DNA of 6,073 nt, from positions 1-6,073 of the forward strand of contig CALLYN010000784.1 of assembly GCA_937858455.1 (NCBI GenBank), written 5' to 3'. Shown piece after piece: positions 1 through 5,070 of this stretch (position 1 is its first letter; each line of letters opens with the position of its first letter). The position numbers and the translations under genes were made by a program. The notes under the pieces were generated by a model. It had not been told where the DNA came from and made no database searches. It saw only the letters and a program-made list of their open reading frames with translations. The stretch comes from an uncultured Kouleothrix sp. (lineage in GTDB: Bacteria; Chloroflexota; Chloroflexia; Chloroflexales; Roseiflexaceae).

Positions 1-1
1 G

Positions 2-94
2 CTCGACCGATCGCGCGCGGCCGGCGAAACCGTAGCCGGCGCCGCCCAGCGCATCGGGCAGCGCGTGCGCGCGCGCCTGCACAGCGACGAGTAA
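2..94 (+). CDS. C-terminal fragment of an unidentified protein
   Basis: The window opens inside an open frame that reads 30 residues, ending AARLHSDE-like in RARLHSDE, before a TAA stop at 92-94. The tail is rich in Ala, Arg and Gly and reads as an amphipathic helix (AGETVAGAAQRIGQRVRAR). Codons are GC-ending, as in the other genes here. A strong hairpin follows 30 bases after the stop, which fits a gene end. There is too little sequence to name a family. The opposite strand cannot be fully excluded, since a 30-codon open stretch is weak proof in GC-rich DNA. Confidence 0.45.
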   Translation, partial: LDRSRAAGETVAGAAQRIGQRVRARLHSDE

Positions 95-123
95 TACTCA
101 CTCCGTTTGGCGCTTTCTCTTTT

Positions 124-160
124 GAGATGCCCTGCCCGGCGACGCCGGGTAGGGCATCTC
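124..160 (+). terminator. 17-bp hairpin downstream of the first gene
   Basis: Arms at 124-140 and 144-160 pair over 17 bp around a GAC loop, with a single G-T wobble. The hairpin lies 30 bases after the TAA at 92-94, so termination or 3'-end stabilisation of that transcript is likely. No T-run follows on the + strand (it continues ATCGGGGG), so it is not a textbook intrinsic terminator. Its core (134-149) recurs almost exactly in the hairpin at 1135-1155. Confidence 0.55.
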
Positions 161-276
161 ATCGGGGGCGCCTTCTCCGCCCACGAACCCCCACTCCAAG
201 CAAGTCATCAGCCGGATCCGGGCACACAGCAGCGCCTCAAGCCACAAAAAGGCCGCTGTACAGTACCGAATGCCTA

Positions 277-304
277 TTTTCAATTGCAAAGGATATGATA
301 CAAT
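277..304 (+). promoter_or_regulatory. Candidate promoter for the AP2-like gene
   Basis: In an otherwise GC-rich gap, an AT-rich patch offers TTTTCA (277-282) and TACAAT (299-304) with a 16-base spacer. An overlapping alternative -10, TATGAT, sits at 294-299. The match is to the general sigma-70 consensus and is imperfect at -35. If used, transcription would start near 311 and the gene would have a leader of about 120 bases. That argues against translation from the ATG at 270. The palindrome CTGTACAG (256-263) just upstream could be an operator, but nothing proves this. Confidence 0.45.
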
Positions 305-312
305 AAGTCAAA

Positions 313-405
313 GGCTCGCTCGAGCCCTAATCGGCCCACCGCTTCCAAGCGGTTACAACAAAGACGGCTTGTCCCTGTATGACGGTCGCTTGCGTGCTAC
401 ACGCA
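313..405 (+). promoter_or_regulatory. Structured leader: three consecutive small hairpins
   Basis: Between the candidate promoter and the start codon lie three inverted repeats: GGCTC/GAGCC (313-317 with 322-326), ACCGCTT/AAGCGGT (338-344 with 347-353) and TGCGTG/CACGCA (391-396 with 400-405). All arms are perfect, though the middle one would form a loop only by opening its innermost pair. The last ends 29 bases before the ATG at 435. They could be stacked leader-RNA hairpins or dyad binding sites for a DNA-binding protein, perhaps the gene's own AP2-like product. No known riboswitch is recognised. Confidence 0.4.
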
Positions 406-434
406 CGCCAATCACCATGGTGTGGTCTATTGCT

Positions 435-995
435 ATGCCAACATTTCGTAAGGTCCCAACAGAGATTGCTCAGGCGTGGGATGCGCCACCGGCACGCGCG
501 CCGCGCGCCGCCGACGACCGCTACACCTGGGTCGGTCGCCCGGCGATGATTTTCCTTGGCGGCAAACCACGCCCGCTGAGCGAAACGCCGCGCGTCGGCG
601 ATGTGCTACGGCTGCGCGCTGCGGCAAACACACCAGCCGATCGCACCACCGGCATCGTGCTCGATGTACGCACGCGCCAGGACGGCATCTGGACGCACGT
701 GCAGCTGGCGATGAACGACACGATGCAGTGGGTGTCGAAAAGCACGATCGCGGCGCATCTGGGGCGGCTGAAAGGGATCACGCGCGTCGATCAGCCAACC
801 AAGATGCTGAACAATCGCGTGCATGGCGGAACGCACGGCTGGTTCGTGCGGATCTACGAGGGCAAGTCGCCACAGCTGGCGCGCACGTTCAGCGATCGTT
901 CGGCGGGCGGCAAAATCGCGGCGCTCAAAGCGGCCCTGGCTTTTCACGCCGCGCACGTCGGCCTCAACCCTGAAGAAGGCATCGCGTTCCCATAG
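435..995 (+). CDS. AP2-like domain protein, 186 aa
   Basis: The C-terminal part (about residues 123-172, KMLNNRVHGG then GWFVRIY, FSD, GGK and AALKAALAF) matches the bacterial AP2-like pattern HGW-VRI...FSD...GG...AL-AA. In that family three beta strands and one helix bind DNA, as in plant AP2/ERF factors and in bacterial mobile-element proteins. The first half (about 30-110) looks beta-rich, with GDVLRLR, TGIVLDVR, WTHVQLAM and MQWVS strands, perhaps an SH3/KOW-like barrel; that is a guess from pattern. The product has no signal peptide or membrane segment, so it is probably a cytoplasmic DNA-binding protein of unknown target. The start is uncertain. ATG 435 has a weak GGTG upstream (419-422). 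ATG 417 and ATG 270 are in frame, but 270 lies upstream of the promoter candidate and adds residues with no recognisable character. The gene stands alone and converges on the next one. Confidence 0.72.
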   Translation: MPTFRKVPTEIAQAWDAPPARAPRAADDRYTWVGRPAMIFLGGKPRPLSETPRVGDVLRLRAAANTPADRTTGIVLDVRTRQDGIWTHVQLAMNDTMQWVSKSTIAAHLGRLKGITRVDQPTKMLNNRVHGGTHGWFVRIYEGKSPQLARTFSDRSAGGKIAALKAALAFHAAHVGLNPEEGIAFP

Positions 996-1027
996 CCCGG
1001 CTCGCACGCCTGGCTGGCCACATCTAC

Positions 1028-1055
1028 GCGCCCGGCTTACCGGTACGCGCTTTTT
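1028..1055 (+). terminator. Probable intrinsic terminator of the AP2-like gene
   Basis: GCGCCCGG (1028-1035) pairs with CCGG (1040-1043) and GCGC (1047-1050) around a CTTA loop, with a 3-base bulge (TAC) on the 3' side. Five T residues (1051-1055) follow immediately. It lies 33 bases after the stop of the AP2-like gene, in the correct orientation. The bulge lowers stability, but it is one of the few hairpins here with a proper T-tail. Confidence 0.55.
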
Positions 1056-1134
1056 GTTGCGCGCCCACTAACTTCCAGGCCACAGCGCCGCTGGTGCGCC
1101 ATCCCCCGTTCGAGCGCGTTTGTTTGCGAATGCA

Positions 1135-1155
1135 GCGCCCGGCGACACCGGGCGC
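1135..1155. repeat. 8-bp hairpin sharing its core with the 124-160 hairpin
   Basis: GCGCCCGG (1135-1142) and CCGGGCGC (1148-1155) form a perfect 8-bp stem with a 5-base loop. Bases 1137-1152 match 134-149 at 15 of 16 positions, the one difference being in the loop. It sits between two convergent genes. Two copies in one window suggest a small recurrent intergenic hairpin, or simply a favoured terminator shape. Confidence 0.5.
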
Positions 1156-1185
1156 CGCACGGCATTGCGCTCGCGCACATACACA

Positions 1186-1211
1186 CCGCGCGCCAGGCAT
1201 CTGGCGCGCGG
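1186..1211 (-). terminator. Perfect 11-bp GC hairpin downstream of the TPR/B-box gene
   Basis: CCGCGCGCCAG (1186-1196) and CTGGCGCGCGG (1201-1211) are perfect complements around GCAT. The hairpin lies 46 bases past the minus-strand stop at 1258, so it could end or protect that transcript. No U-run follows on either strand. With the hairpins at 1028-1055 and 1135-1155 it makes the convergent gap (996-1257) mostly stem-loops; no gene is seen there. Confidence 0.45.
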
Positions 1212-1257
1212 CCGCTGTGATCTGAGTGAGATTGGGGCTGGTGCTGCCGCCAGCCGG

Positions 1258-2091
1258 CTAGCGCAGGCGCGCCACCGCCGTTGAGATCGCCAGCACCATG
1301 TATAGCAGCAGCAGCAGACCGCCGAACAGCGCGAACGGCAGCGTGCCAAGGGCGATCGCCACGCCGATCGTGATCTGCATCGGCCGGCCGCGCTTGAGCT
1401 TGGTGACGCGATCGACCACGCGCACGATAAACTCGGCAATCGCCGGGCCGACCATCACGATAATGAAGATGCCGAAGAATCCGAGGCGCCCGACAAACAG
1501 CGACAGCAGCAGCGCAACCGCCGCCGAGGCGAGCAGAGCCACCAGGCCGCCGACGATCACGTCGCCGGCCGAAACCTTGTAGTTGCTGGGCCGGCGCGCG
1601 CGCCGGTCGTCGGGGCAGAGCTGGCCCACCGACGTCATGGTGGCGCACTCAGCACAGATCGGCCGGCCGCACTGAGTGCAGTGCAGCCCGGTCTCGCGGT
1701 CGGGGTGGCGGTAGCAGAACTCCACCGCCGTGGCGGCGGCCGGCTCGGGCGCGCCCAGCAGCGGCGAGGCATCACCCGAGGCGTTGCGCTCGTCGCGGCG
1801 GCGCGAGGGCTCGAGCTGCATCCCCTTGGCGATCAGCTGCTCGACATAGCGCAGGCTGGCGGCCGCGTCGGCGTTCTGCGGGTCGAGATCGAGCGCCTTG
1901 CGCAGGTACTCGCGCTTCTCGGCCAGGATCGGCACAACGCTGCTGAGGCCAACCCAGGCCTCGACGCTGGTTGGATCGGCCTCGGTGGCGCGGCGGAAGC
2001 TGCTGCGCGCAGCCAAGGTGTCGCCAGCCAGCGCGGCGGCGCGGCCCTCTTGCACCAGCTGATGAATGTCGGCGATCGGTAGCTCTGTCAT
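1258..2091 (-). CDS. TPR / B-box zinc finger / membrane protein, 277 aa
   Basis: Residues about 8-95 form tetratricopeptide-like helices: EGRAAALAGDTLAARSSFRR, ADPTSVEAWVGLS, then YLRKALDLDPQNADAAASL. Such repeats usually bind protein partners. A linker follows, then a B-box-type zinc finger (126-162) with C126, H129, C138, C141, C146, C149, C159 and D161/D162 spaced as metal ligands. That module is often found ahead of membrane regions in bacterial proteins, including some rhomboid-like ones. The C-terminus holds hydrophobic segments at about 178-200, 204-226 and 239-273; the last is long enough for two passes. No rhomboid Ser/His catalytic motif is visible, so I call no protease. The likely form is a cytoplasmic TPR plus zinc finger anchored in the membrane. 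ATG 2091 is preferred because the TPR begins at once; an in-frame GTG lies at 2118. No strong Shine-Dalgarno is seen for either. Its role is unknown. Confidence 0.82.
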   Translation of the reverse strand: MTELPIADIHQLVQEGRAAALAGDTLAARSSFRRATEADPTSVEAWVGLSSVVPILAEKREYLRKALDLDPQNADAAASLRYVEQLIAKGMQLEPSRRRDERNASGDASPLLGAPEPAAATAVEFCYRHPDRETGLHCTQCGRPICAECATMTSVGQLCPDDRRARRPSNYKVSAGDVIVGGLVALLASAAVALLLSLFVGRLGFFGIFIIVMVGPAIAEFIVRVVDRVTKLKRGRPMQITIGVAIALGTLPFALFGGLLLLLYMVLAISTAVARLR

Positions 2092-2148
2092 TGTTCGGCT
2101 CGGCACTGCGCGCCACACCGGGCAGCGCGCTCGACTGTCTTGGTGTAT

Positions 2149-2176
2149 ATTATCACGCGGCAGCCGCAGCAGGCAA
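2149..2176 (-). promoter_or_regulatory. Candidate promoter for the TPR/B-box gene
   Basis: Read on the minus strand, TTGCCT (2176-2171) and GATAAT (2154-2149) are separated by 16 bases. GATAAT differs from the -10 consensus at one base, and a TG dinucleotide precedes a shifted TAATAT version, giving an extended -10 option. Start of transcription would fall near 2142, about 50 bases before the ATG at 2091. This is a consensus match only, but it is the only AT-rich spot in the immediate upstream DNA. Confidence 0.5.
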
Positions 2177-2227
2177 CCGCTCGCGCGGTTCTATCATCGG
2201 GCTCTCATTTTACCCGAGCTACGCGGT

Positions 2228-2269
2228 GCCCTCCGGCATGGGAGGTTTGGAGGGCTTGCGCCCTCCAAA
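2228..2269. promoter_or_regulatory. Competing stem-loops (attenuator-like)
   Basis: TTTGGAGGGC (2246-2255) and GCCCTCCAAA (2260-2269) form a perfect 10-bp stem with a TTGC loop. An earlier GCCCTCC (2228-2234) can pair with the same GGAGGGC (2249-2255) or with GGAGG (2241-2245), so alternative folds exist. A T-rich stretch (2276-2282) follows on the + strand. No known gene reads into this site from the left on the + strand, so its direction and purpose are unclear. It may be part of a dispersed hairpin repeat. Confidence 0.45.
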
Positions 2270-2279
2270 ATCATCTCTT

Positions 2280-2299
2280 TTTGGCCGCGACCGGCCAAA
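2280..2299. repeat. 8-bp hairpin with CGAC loop
   Basis: TTTGGCCG (2280-2287) and CGGCCAAA (2292-2299) are perfect complements around CGAC. It directly follows the hairpin at 2246-2269, making a tandem pair. No gene end points at it. Confidence 0.45.
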
Positions 2300-2314
2300 T
2301 AATGAATGGGAGTG

Positions 2315-2326
2315 ACGCACGTGCGT
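2315..2326. promoter_or_regulatory. Perfect 12-bp palindrome ACGCACGTGCGT
   Basis: The 12 bases are fully self-complementary with no loop, a form more typical of a dimer binding site than of an RNA hairpin. It sits between the divergent genes. The related inverted repeat TGCGTG-CTA-CACGCA occurs at 391-405 in the AP2-like gene's leader. An operator role is possible but unproven. Confidence 0.3.
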
Positions 2327-2331
2327 GCTTC

Positions 2332-2483
2332 GGCTTCCTCACGGTACGCCATTGAGCCTGCGGCAGCATGGTACCTGTGCATCTTCTGTGTGCGGTTGTT
2401 CCGCGCGGAGCGCGGAACAACCGCACACGATACGGAGCATAGTACCGCTCTGCCGAAGGCAAAGCGCGCCGTCTGCGTAAGCC
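2332..2483. repeat. 152-base nested inverted repeat with perfect 19-bp core
   Basis: The centre (2388-2406 with 2410-2428) is a perfect 19-bp stem around GGA. Pairing continues outward with interruptions: GGTAC 2370-2374 with GTACC 2442-2446; CGGCAG 2361-2366 with CTGCCG 2450-2455; GCCT 2356-2359 with AGGC 2457-2460; ACGG 2341-2344 with CCGT 2469-2472; GGCTT 2332-2336 with AAGCC 2479-2483. The two halves thus read as diverged inverted copies of one ~75-base unit. It encodes no transposase and I cannot see target-site duplications. It could be a MITE-like or REP-like element, a large structured RNA, or a cruciform site. Confidence 0.7.
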
Positions 2484-2500
2484 CTAAAGGAAGTTTTCAG

Positions 2501-2517
2501 GGGCGGCCTTGCCGCCC
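2501..2517. repeat. GC hairpin upstream of the PIG-L gene
   Basis: GGGCGGC (2501-2507) and GCCGCCC (2511-2517) pair over 7 bp around CTT. Flanking GTTT (2493-2496) and AAAC (2519-2522) can extend it after an internal loop. It abuts the right edge of the large inverted repeat and lies 64 bases before the PIG-L start. It may be part of the same repeat cluster. Confidence 0.4.
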
Positions 2518-2580
2518 TCAAACCCCCGCCGCGTAGCTCGTGCCATTATTCGGGACAGTGTATCAACAGAAAGCGAACCC

Positions 2581-3447
2581 ATGCACAGCCAATCGACTCT
2601 CATGATTGTCCATGCCCACCCCGACGACGAGGTGATCGGCACCGGCGGCACGCTGGCGCGCTACGCCAGGCAGCACGTGCGCACAGTGCTGGTGACGGCC
2701 ACGCTCGGTGAGGAGGGCGAGATTGTGGTGAAGGACATGGACACGCCGGAGAACCACGCGCGCCTGGCCACGATCCGCCGCGAGGAGCTTCGCCGCGCCA
2801 CCGAGCTGCTCGGCATCGCGCACCAGGAGTTTCTGGGCTACCGCGACTCGGGCATGGCCGGCCGGCCCTCGAACGAGCACCCCGCCTGCTTTCACCAGGC
2901 CGACCCCGACGAGGCAGCCGGGCGGCTGGTGCGGCTGGTGCGGGCCTACCAGCCGCAGGTGCTGATCTCGTACAACGCGCACGGCGGCTACGGCCACCCC
3001 GACCATATCGCCTGCTATCACGCCACGCAGGCGGCCTTCGAGGCGGCCGCCGACCCGGCGCGCTTCCCCGAGGCCGGCCCGGCCTGGGCGGTATCCAAGC
3101 TCTACGAGATCAACCGCCCGCGCGAGCTGACGCGCCAGGCCTGGGAGCGGATGCGCGAGCGCGGCATGAAGACGCCGCTCGACAACCCCGACTACCAGCT
3201 CGAGAACTTCACCGCGCCCGACGAGCTGATCACCACCGCGATCGATGTGGCTGAGTTTATGGGCCTGAAGCGCGCTGCGCTGCTCGAGCACCGCACGCAG
3301 ATCGCCGCCGACGGGCCGTTTCTCTCGATGCCCGAGGATATTGGCCGCAGCTGGTTCGGCGTCGAATACTTCACGCTGCTGCGGGCGCGCGTGGCGCTGC
3401 CGCCCCACGACGGCTACGAGGACGACTTGTTCGCGGGGATCGGCTAG
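2581..3447 (+). CDS. PIG-L family zinc-dependent deacetylase, 288 aa
   Basis: The start reads MIVHAHPDDEVIG, with the family's HPDD motif (H13, D15, D16), and YGHPDH occurs at 137-142. By the known PIG-L/MshB/Mca pattern, H13, D16 and H142 would bind zinc and D15 act as general base. All are present, so the enzyme looks active. Other family blocks are VLVTATLGEEGEI (36-48), FLGYRDSGM (84-92) and LISYNAHGGYGHPDH (128-142). Members remove acetyl groups from N-acetylglucosamine-type sugars; MshB and Mca act in mycothiol synthesis and conjugate breakdown. The length (288 aa) is normal. The substrate cannot be read here, and no mycothiol or bacillithiol genes are near. No signal peptide is seen, so it is cytoplasmic. 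ATG 2581 is chosen because it places the HPDD motif near the N-terminus as usual; the in-frame ATG at 2509 would run through a hairpin. Its Shine-Dalgarno (AGAAAG, 2568-2573) is weak. Confidence 0.9.
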   Translation: MHSQSTLMIVHAHPDDEVIGTGGTLARYARQHVRTVLVTATLGEEGEIVVKDMDTPENHARLATIRREELRRATELLGIAHQEFLGYRDSGMAGRPSNEHPACFHQADPDEAAGRLVRLVRAYQPQVLISYNAHGGYGHPDHIACYHATQAAFEAAADPARFPEAGPAWAVSKLYEINRPRELTRQAWERMRERGMKTPLDNPDYQLENFTAPDELITTAIDVAEFMGLKRAALLEHRTQIAADGPFLSMPEDIGRSWFGVEYFTLLRARVALPPHDGYEDDLFAGIG

Positions 3448-3474
3448 GCCCGGCCGTTCGAGCAGCCGAGGCAA

Positions 3475-3525
3475 CACAGCGGCACTGTGGCCTGGTGCAG
3501 AAAGCCAGGCCGCAGTGCCGCTGTG
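3475..3525. terminator. 21-bp hairpin between convergent genes
   Basis: Arms 3475-3495 and 3505-3525 are complementary over 21 bp with one G-T wobble and a 9-base loop (TGCAGAAAG). It lies 27 bases past the PIG-L stop and 18 bases past the fprA stop on the other strand. A shared bidirectional terminator or 3' stabiliser is therefore the natural reading. Neither side has a U-run, so Rho dependence or an RNA-protection role is possible. Confidence 0.65.
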
Positions 3526-3543
3526 GTAGCAGCAGGCGCCGGG

Positions 3544-4941
3544 CTAGCTGTTGCGGATCACGTCGAGCATATCGGCCACGCGCGTGACTTTCAGGCGCGG
3601 GCGGCCCTGCGCGGCGCCCTGCGCCAGCTCGTAGGCGTCGAGCTTTTTCCAGCCGGCGTAGCTCACATACTCGGGCTTGCGCACCTCGAGCAGCGCGAGA
3701 ACGCGCGCCGGGTCGCGGTTGGCGTCGTCGATGCCCGGCAGGCTCGCCACATCCTCGACCATAGCCGCGACGGTCGAGGCAGCATCGGGCTTGTTTGTGC
3801 CGATCACGCCCGAGGGGCCGCGCTTGGCCCAGCCGACGACATACTCGCCCTCGATTGGCTCGCCGCTGCTGGCGTGCGTCACGCGGCCGGCCACATTCAT
3901 GATCGTGTACGAGGCTTCGTCGAACGGCACGCCCTTGAGCGGCACGCCACGGTAGCCTACCGAGCGCAGCACCATGCCGCACTCAAGCGACTCGAACGCG
4001 CCGGTGCCCTTGGCGCGCAGGCCACCGCGGCCATCGGACACCAGCTGGTTGCGCTCGAGCTTCACGCCCACAACGTGGCCATCGGCGCCGAGGATCTCGA
4101 CCGGCGAGGTGAGAAAGCACATGCGAATGGTCTTCGAGCCGGCCCAGTCGGTGCGCGCGGCATAGGCGCGCAGCATTTCGACATTGCGCGCGGCGATCTT
4201 GTCTTCGGCCAGGGCCGTGATGCTATCGGCGTCGAGATCGAGGTCGGCCGGGTCGATCGCCACCTGCACGTCTTCAAGCTCGCCGAACTCTTTCAGCTCG
4301 GCGTTGGTGAAGGCGGCCTGCGCGGGGCCACGCCGGCCAAGCAACACCACCTCGCGCACCTTGCTGGCGCGCAGCGCCTCGACCGCGTAGTCGGCCATAT
4401 CGGTCTTGGCCAGCTCGTCGGGGTTGGTCACCAGAATGCGCGTCACGTCCATGGCGACATTGCCGTTGCCGACCACGACCACGCGCTCGTGGTTCAGGTC
4501 GAAGTCGAGGTCGCGGTAGTCGGGGTGGCCGTTATACCAGCCGACGAACGCGGTAGCGGGGTAGCTGCCGGCCAGGTCTTCGCCGGGAATATTCATGCGC
4601 CGGTCGGTCTGGGCGCCAACCGCATAGATGATCTGGTCGTAGAGCACCTTCAGGTCCTCGTGCAGCACGTCGACGCCGAAGGTAACATTGCCGAAATAGC
4701 GCACGCGCGGGTCGGCGGCGATCTTATCGTAGATGCGTGTGACGGATTTAATCGACTGGTGGTCGGGGGCGACGCCCTCGCGCACCAGGCCGAACGGCGT
4801 GGGGAAGCGGTTGAAGAAATCGACTGTCAGAACCAGATCTTTTTGCTTCAGGAGTGCCTCGGCGGCATAAAAGCCGGCCGGCCCAGCGCCAACGATCGCG
4901 ACCCGCAGTGGCCGCGCCTCGGTTCCTAGCTGTTGAGCCAC
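3544..4941 (-). CDS. fprA: Ferredoxin/adrenodoxin-type NADP+ reductase (FprA family), 465 aa
   Basis: This FAD enzyme moves electrons between NADPH and ferredoxin in the cytoplasm. The FAD-binding motif GAGPAG is at 18-23. The family block FPTPFGLVREGVAPDH spans 46-61. The NADP-binding motif GNGNVAMD is at 158-165, with the RRGP arginines (203-206) positioned for the NADP phosphate. The C-terminal block YVVGWAKRGPSGVIGTNK (367-384) closes over FAD in this family. The length and all motifs match the mycobacterial FprA/adrenodoxin reductase group, so it appears complete. The start is GTG 4941, supported by the purine run GGAAGGAAGG (complement of 4947-4956) 5 bases upstream. It lies 129 bases downstream of the chimeric frame on the same strand. 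An inverted repeat in that gap makes a simple operon doubtful. The partner ferredoxin is not in the window. Confidence 0.94.
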   Translation of the reverse strand: MAQQLGTEARPLRVAIVGAGPAGFYAAEALLKQKDLVLTVDFFNRFPTPFGLVREGVAPDHQSIKSVTRIYDKIAADPRVRYFGNVTFGVDVLHEDLKVLYDQIIYAVGAQTDRRMNIPGEDLAGSYPATAFVGWYNGHPDYRDLDFDLNHERVVVVGNGNVAMDVTRILVTNPDELAKTDMADYAVEALRASKVREVVLLGRRGPAQAAFTNAELKEFGELEDVQVAIDPADLDLDADSITALAEDKIAARNVEMLRAYAARTDWAGSKTIRMCFLTSPVEILGADGHVVGVKLERNQLVSDGRGGLRAKGTGAFESLECGMVLRSVGYRGVPLKGVPFDEASYTIMNVAGRVTHASSGEPIEGEYVVGWAKRGPSGVIGTNKPDAASTVAAMVEDVASLPGIDDANRDPARVLALLEVRKPEYVSYAGWKKLDAYELAQGAAQGRPRLKVTRVADMLDVIRNS

Positions 4942-4946
4942 TATCG

Positions 4947-4956
4947 CCTTCCTTCC
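4947..4956 (-). promoter_or_regulatory. Strong Shine-Dalgarno that fixes the fprA GTG start
   Basis: On the minus strand GGAAGGAAGG precedes GTG 4941 with a 5-base gap. It is the clearest ribosome binding site in the window and decides for the GTG. Confidence 0.75.
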
Positions 4957-4990
4957 ATTAATCGACGGCTAGGCCCAATACCTTTCAAAT

Positions 4991-5060
4991 GCCACAAAGA
5001 CACACAGTTGCGAAGGCGCGCTGCAGCCGCATAGTCTTTGCGTCTTTGAGTCTTGGTGGC
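4991..5060. repeat. Inverted repeat of the CACAAAGAC / GTCTTTGTG type
   Basis: GCCACAAAGAC (4991-5001) and GTCTTGGTGGC (5050-5060) pair at 10 of 11 positions. The right side also has tandem GTCTTT units (5034-5039, 5042-5047). The centre can fold further (TGC 5009-5011 with GCA 5029-5031, GGC 5015-5017 with GCC 5026-5028). Sequences built from CACAAAGAC units are common between genes in many unrelated bacteria; that statement is from general knowledge, not a search. It separates the chimeric frame's stop (5071) from fprA and could end that transcript. Confidence 0.6.
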
Positions 5061-5070
5061 TAGCGGGCAG

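Larger units (their letters stand above)
95..434. other. Intergenic region upstream of the AP2-like gene
   Basis: These 340 bases hold no convincing gene. They contain the hairpin at 124-160, a 10-bp palindrome CCGGATCCGG (212-221), an 8-bp palindrome CTGTACAG (256-263), an AT-rich promoter-like island (about 273-306), and a leader with three small hairpins (313-326, 338-353, 391-405). Short open frames on both strands (98-298) have no family features and no ribosome binding site. I treat them as chance. Confidence 0.6.
2092..2580. other. 489-base divergent intergenic region dense in inverted repeats
   Basis: This gap lies between two divergently transcribed genes and contains no convincing gene. 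In order it holds the minus-strand promoter candidate (2149-2176), a pair of competing hairpins (2228-2269), a hairpin spanning a T-run (2280-2299), a 12-bp palindrome (2315-2326), a 152-base nested inverted repeat (2332-2483) and a GC hairpin (2501-2517). I see only weak promoter matches for the rightward gene (for example CATTAT 2544-2549). Short open frames on both strands in 2271-2536 share peptides such as VRLFRA and GTTAH only because the DNA is palindromic. Confidence 0.65.

Noticed and set aside
107..298. Small open frames on both strands in the first gap
   Set aside because: No ribosome binding site or recognisable motif. They cross the 124-160 hairpin and mirror each other.
270..434. 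Upstream ATG 270 as the start of the AP2-like protein
   Set aside because: It lies upstream of the promoter candidate and would translate the hairpin leader. The extra 55 residues show no domain, and no Shine-Dalgarno is present. It is kept only as an alternative.
1037..1648. 203-codon open frame on the - strand
   Set aside because: It overlaps the TPR/B-box gene in another frame and runs through intergenic hairpins. Its composition (Arg/Ala rich) is typical of a shadow.
1258..2091. Rhomboid protease
   Set aside because: The B-box plus membrane layout recalls bacterial rhomboids, but no GxSG-type serine motif or catalytic His is visible in the hydrophobic part.
2228..2517. CRISPR-like repeat cluster
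   Set aside because: The repeats are inverted, of differing sequence, and not regularly spaced. No cas gene is present.
2271..2536. Small open frames on both strands sharing VRLFRA/GTTAH peptides
   Set aside because: The shared peptide is produced by the perfect palindrome at 2388-2428 read on both strands, not by related genes.
2509..2580. ATG 2509 as the PIG-L start
   Set aside because: The added 24 residues overlap a hairpin and do not resemble the family. ATG 2581 places the HPDD motif at the usual distance from the N-terminus.
2563..3477. 304-codon open frame on the - strand
   Set aside because: It is antisense to the PIG-L gene, whose zinc motifs are intact. Its protein is low in recognisable features and rich in Arg, Val and His.
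3487..4929. 480-codon open frame on the + strand
   Set aside because: It is antisense to fprA, which has complete FAD and NADP motifs and a strong ribosome binding site. Long shadow frames are expected opposite GC-rich genes.
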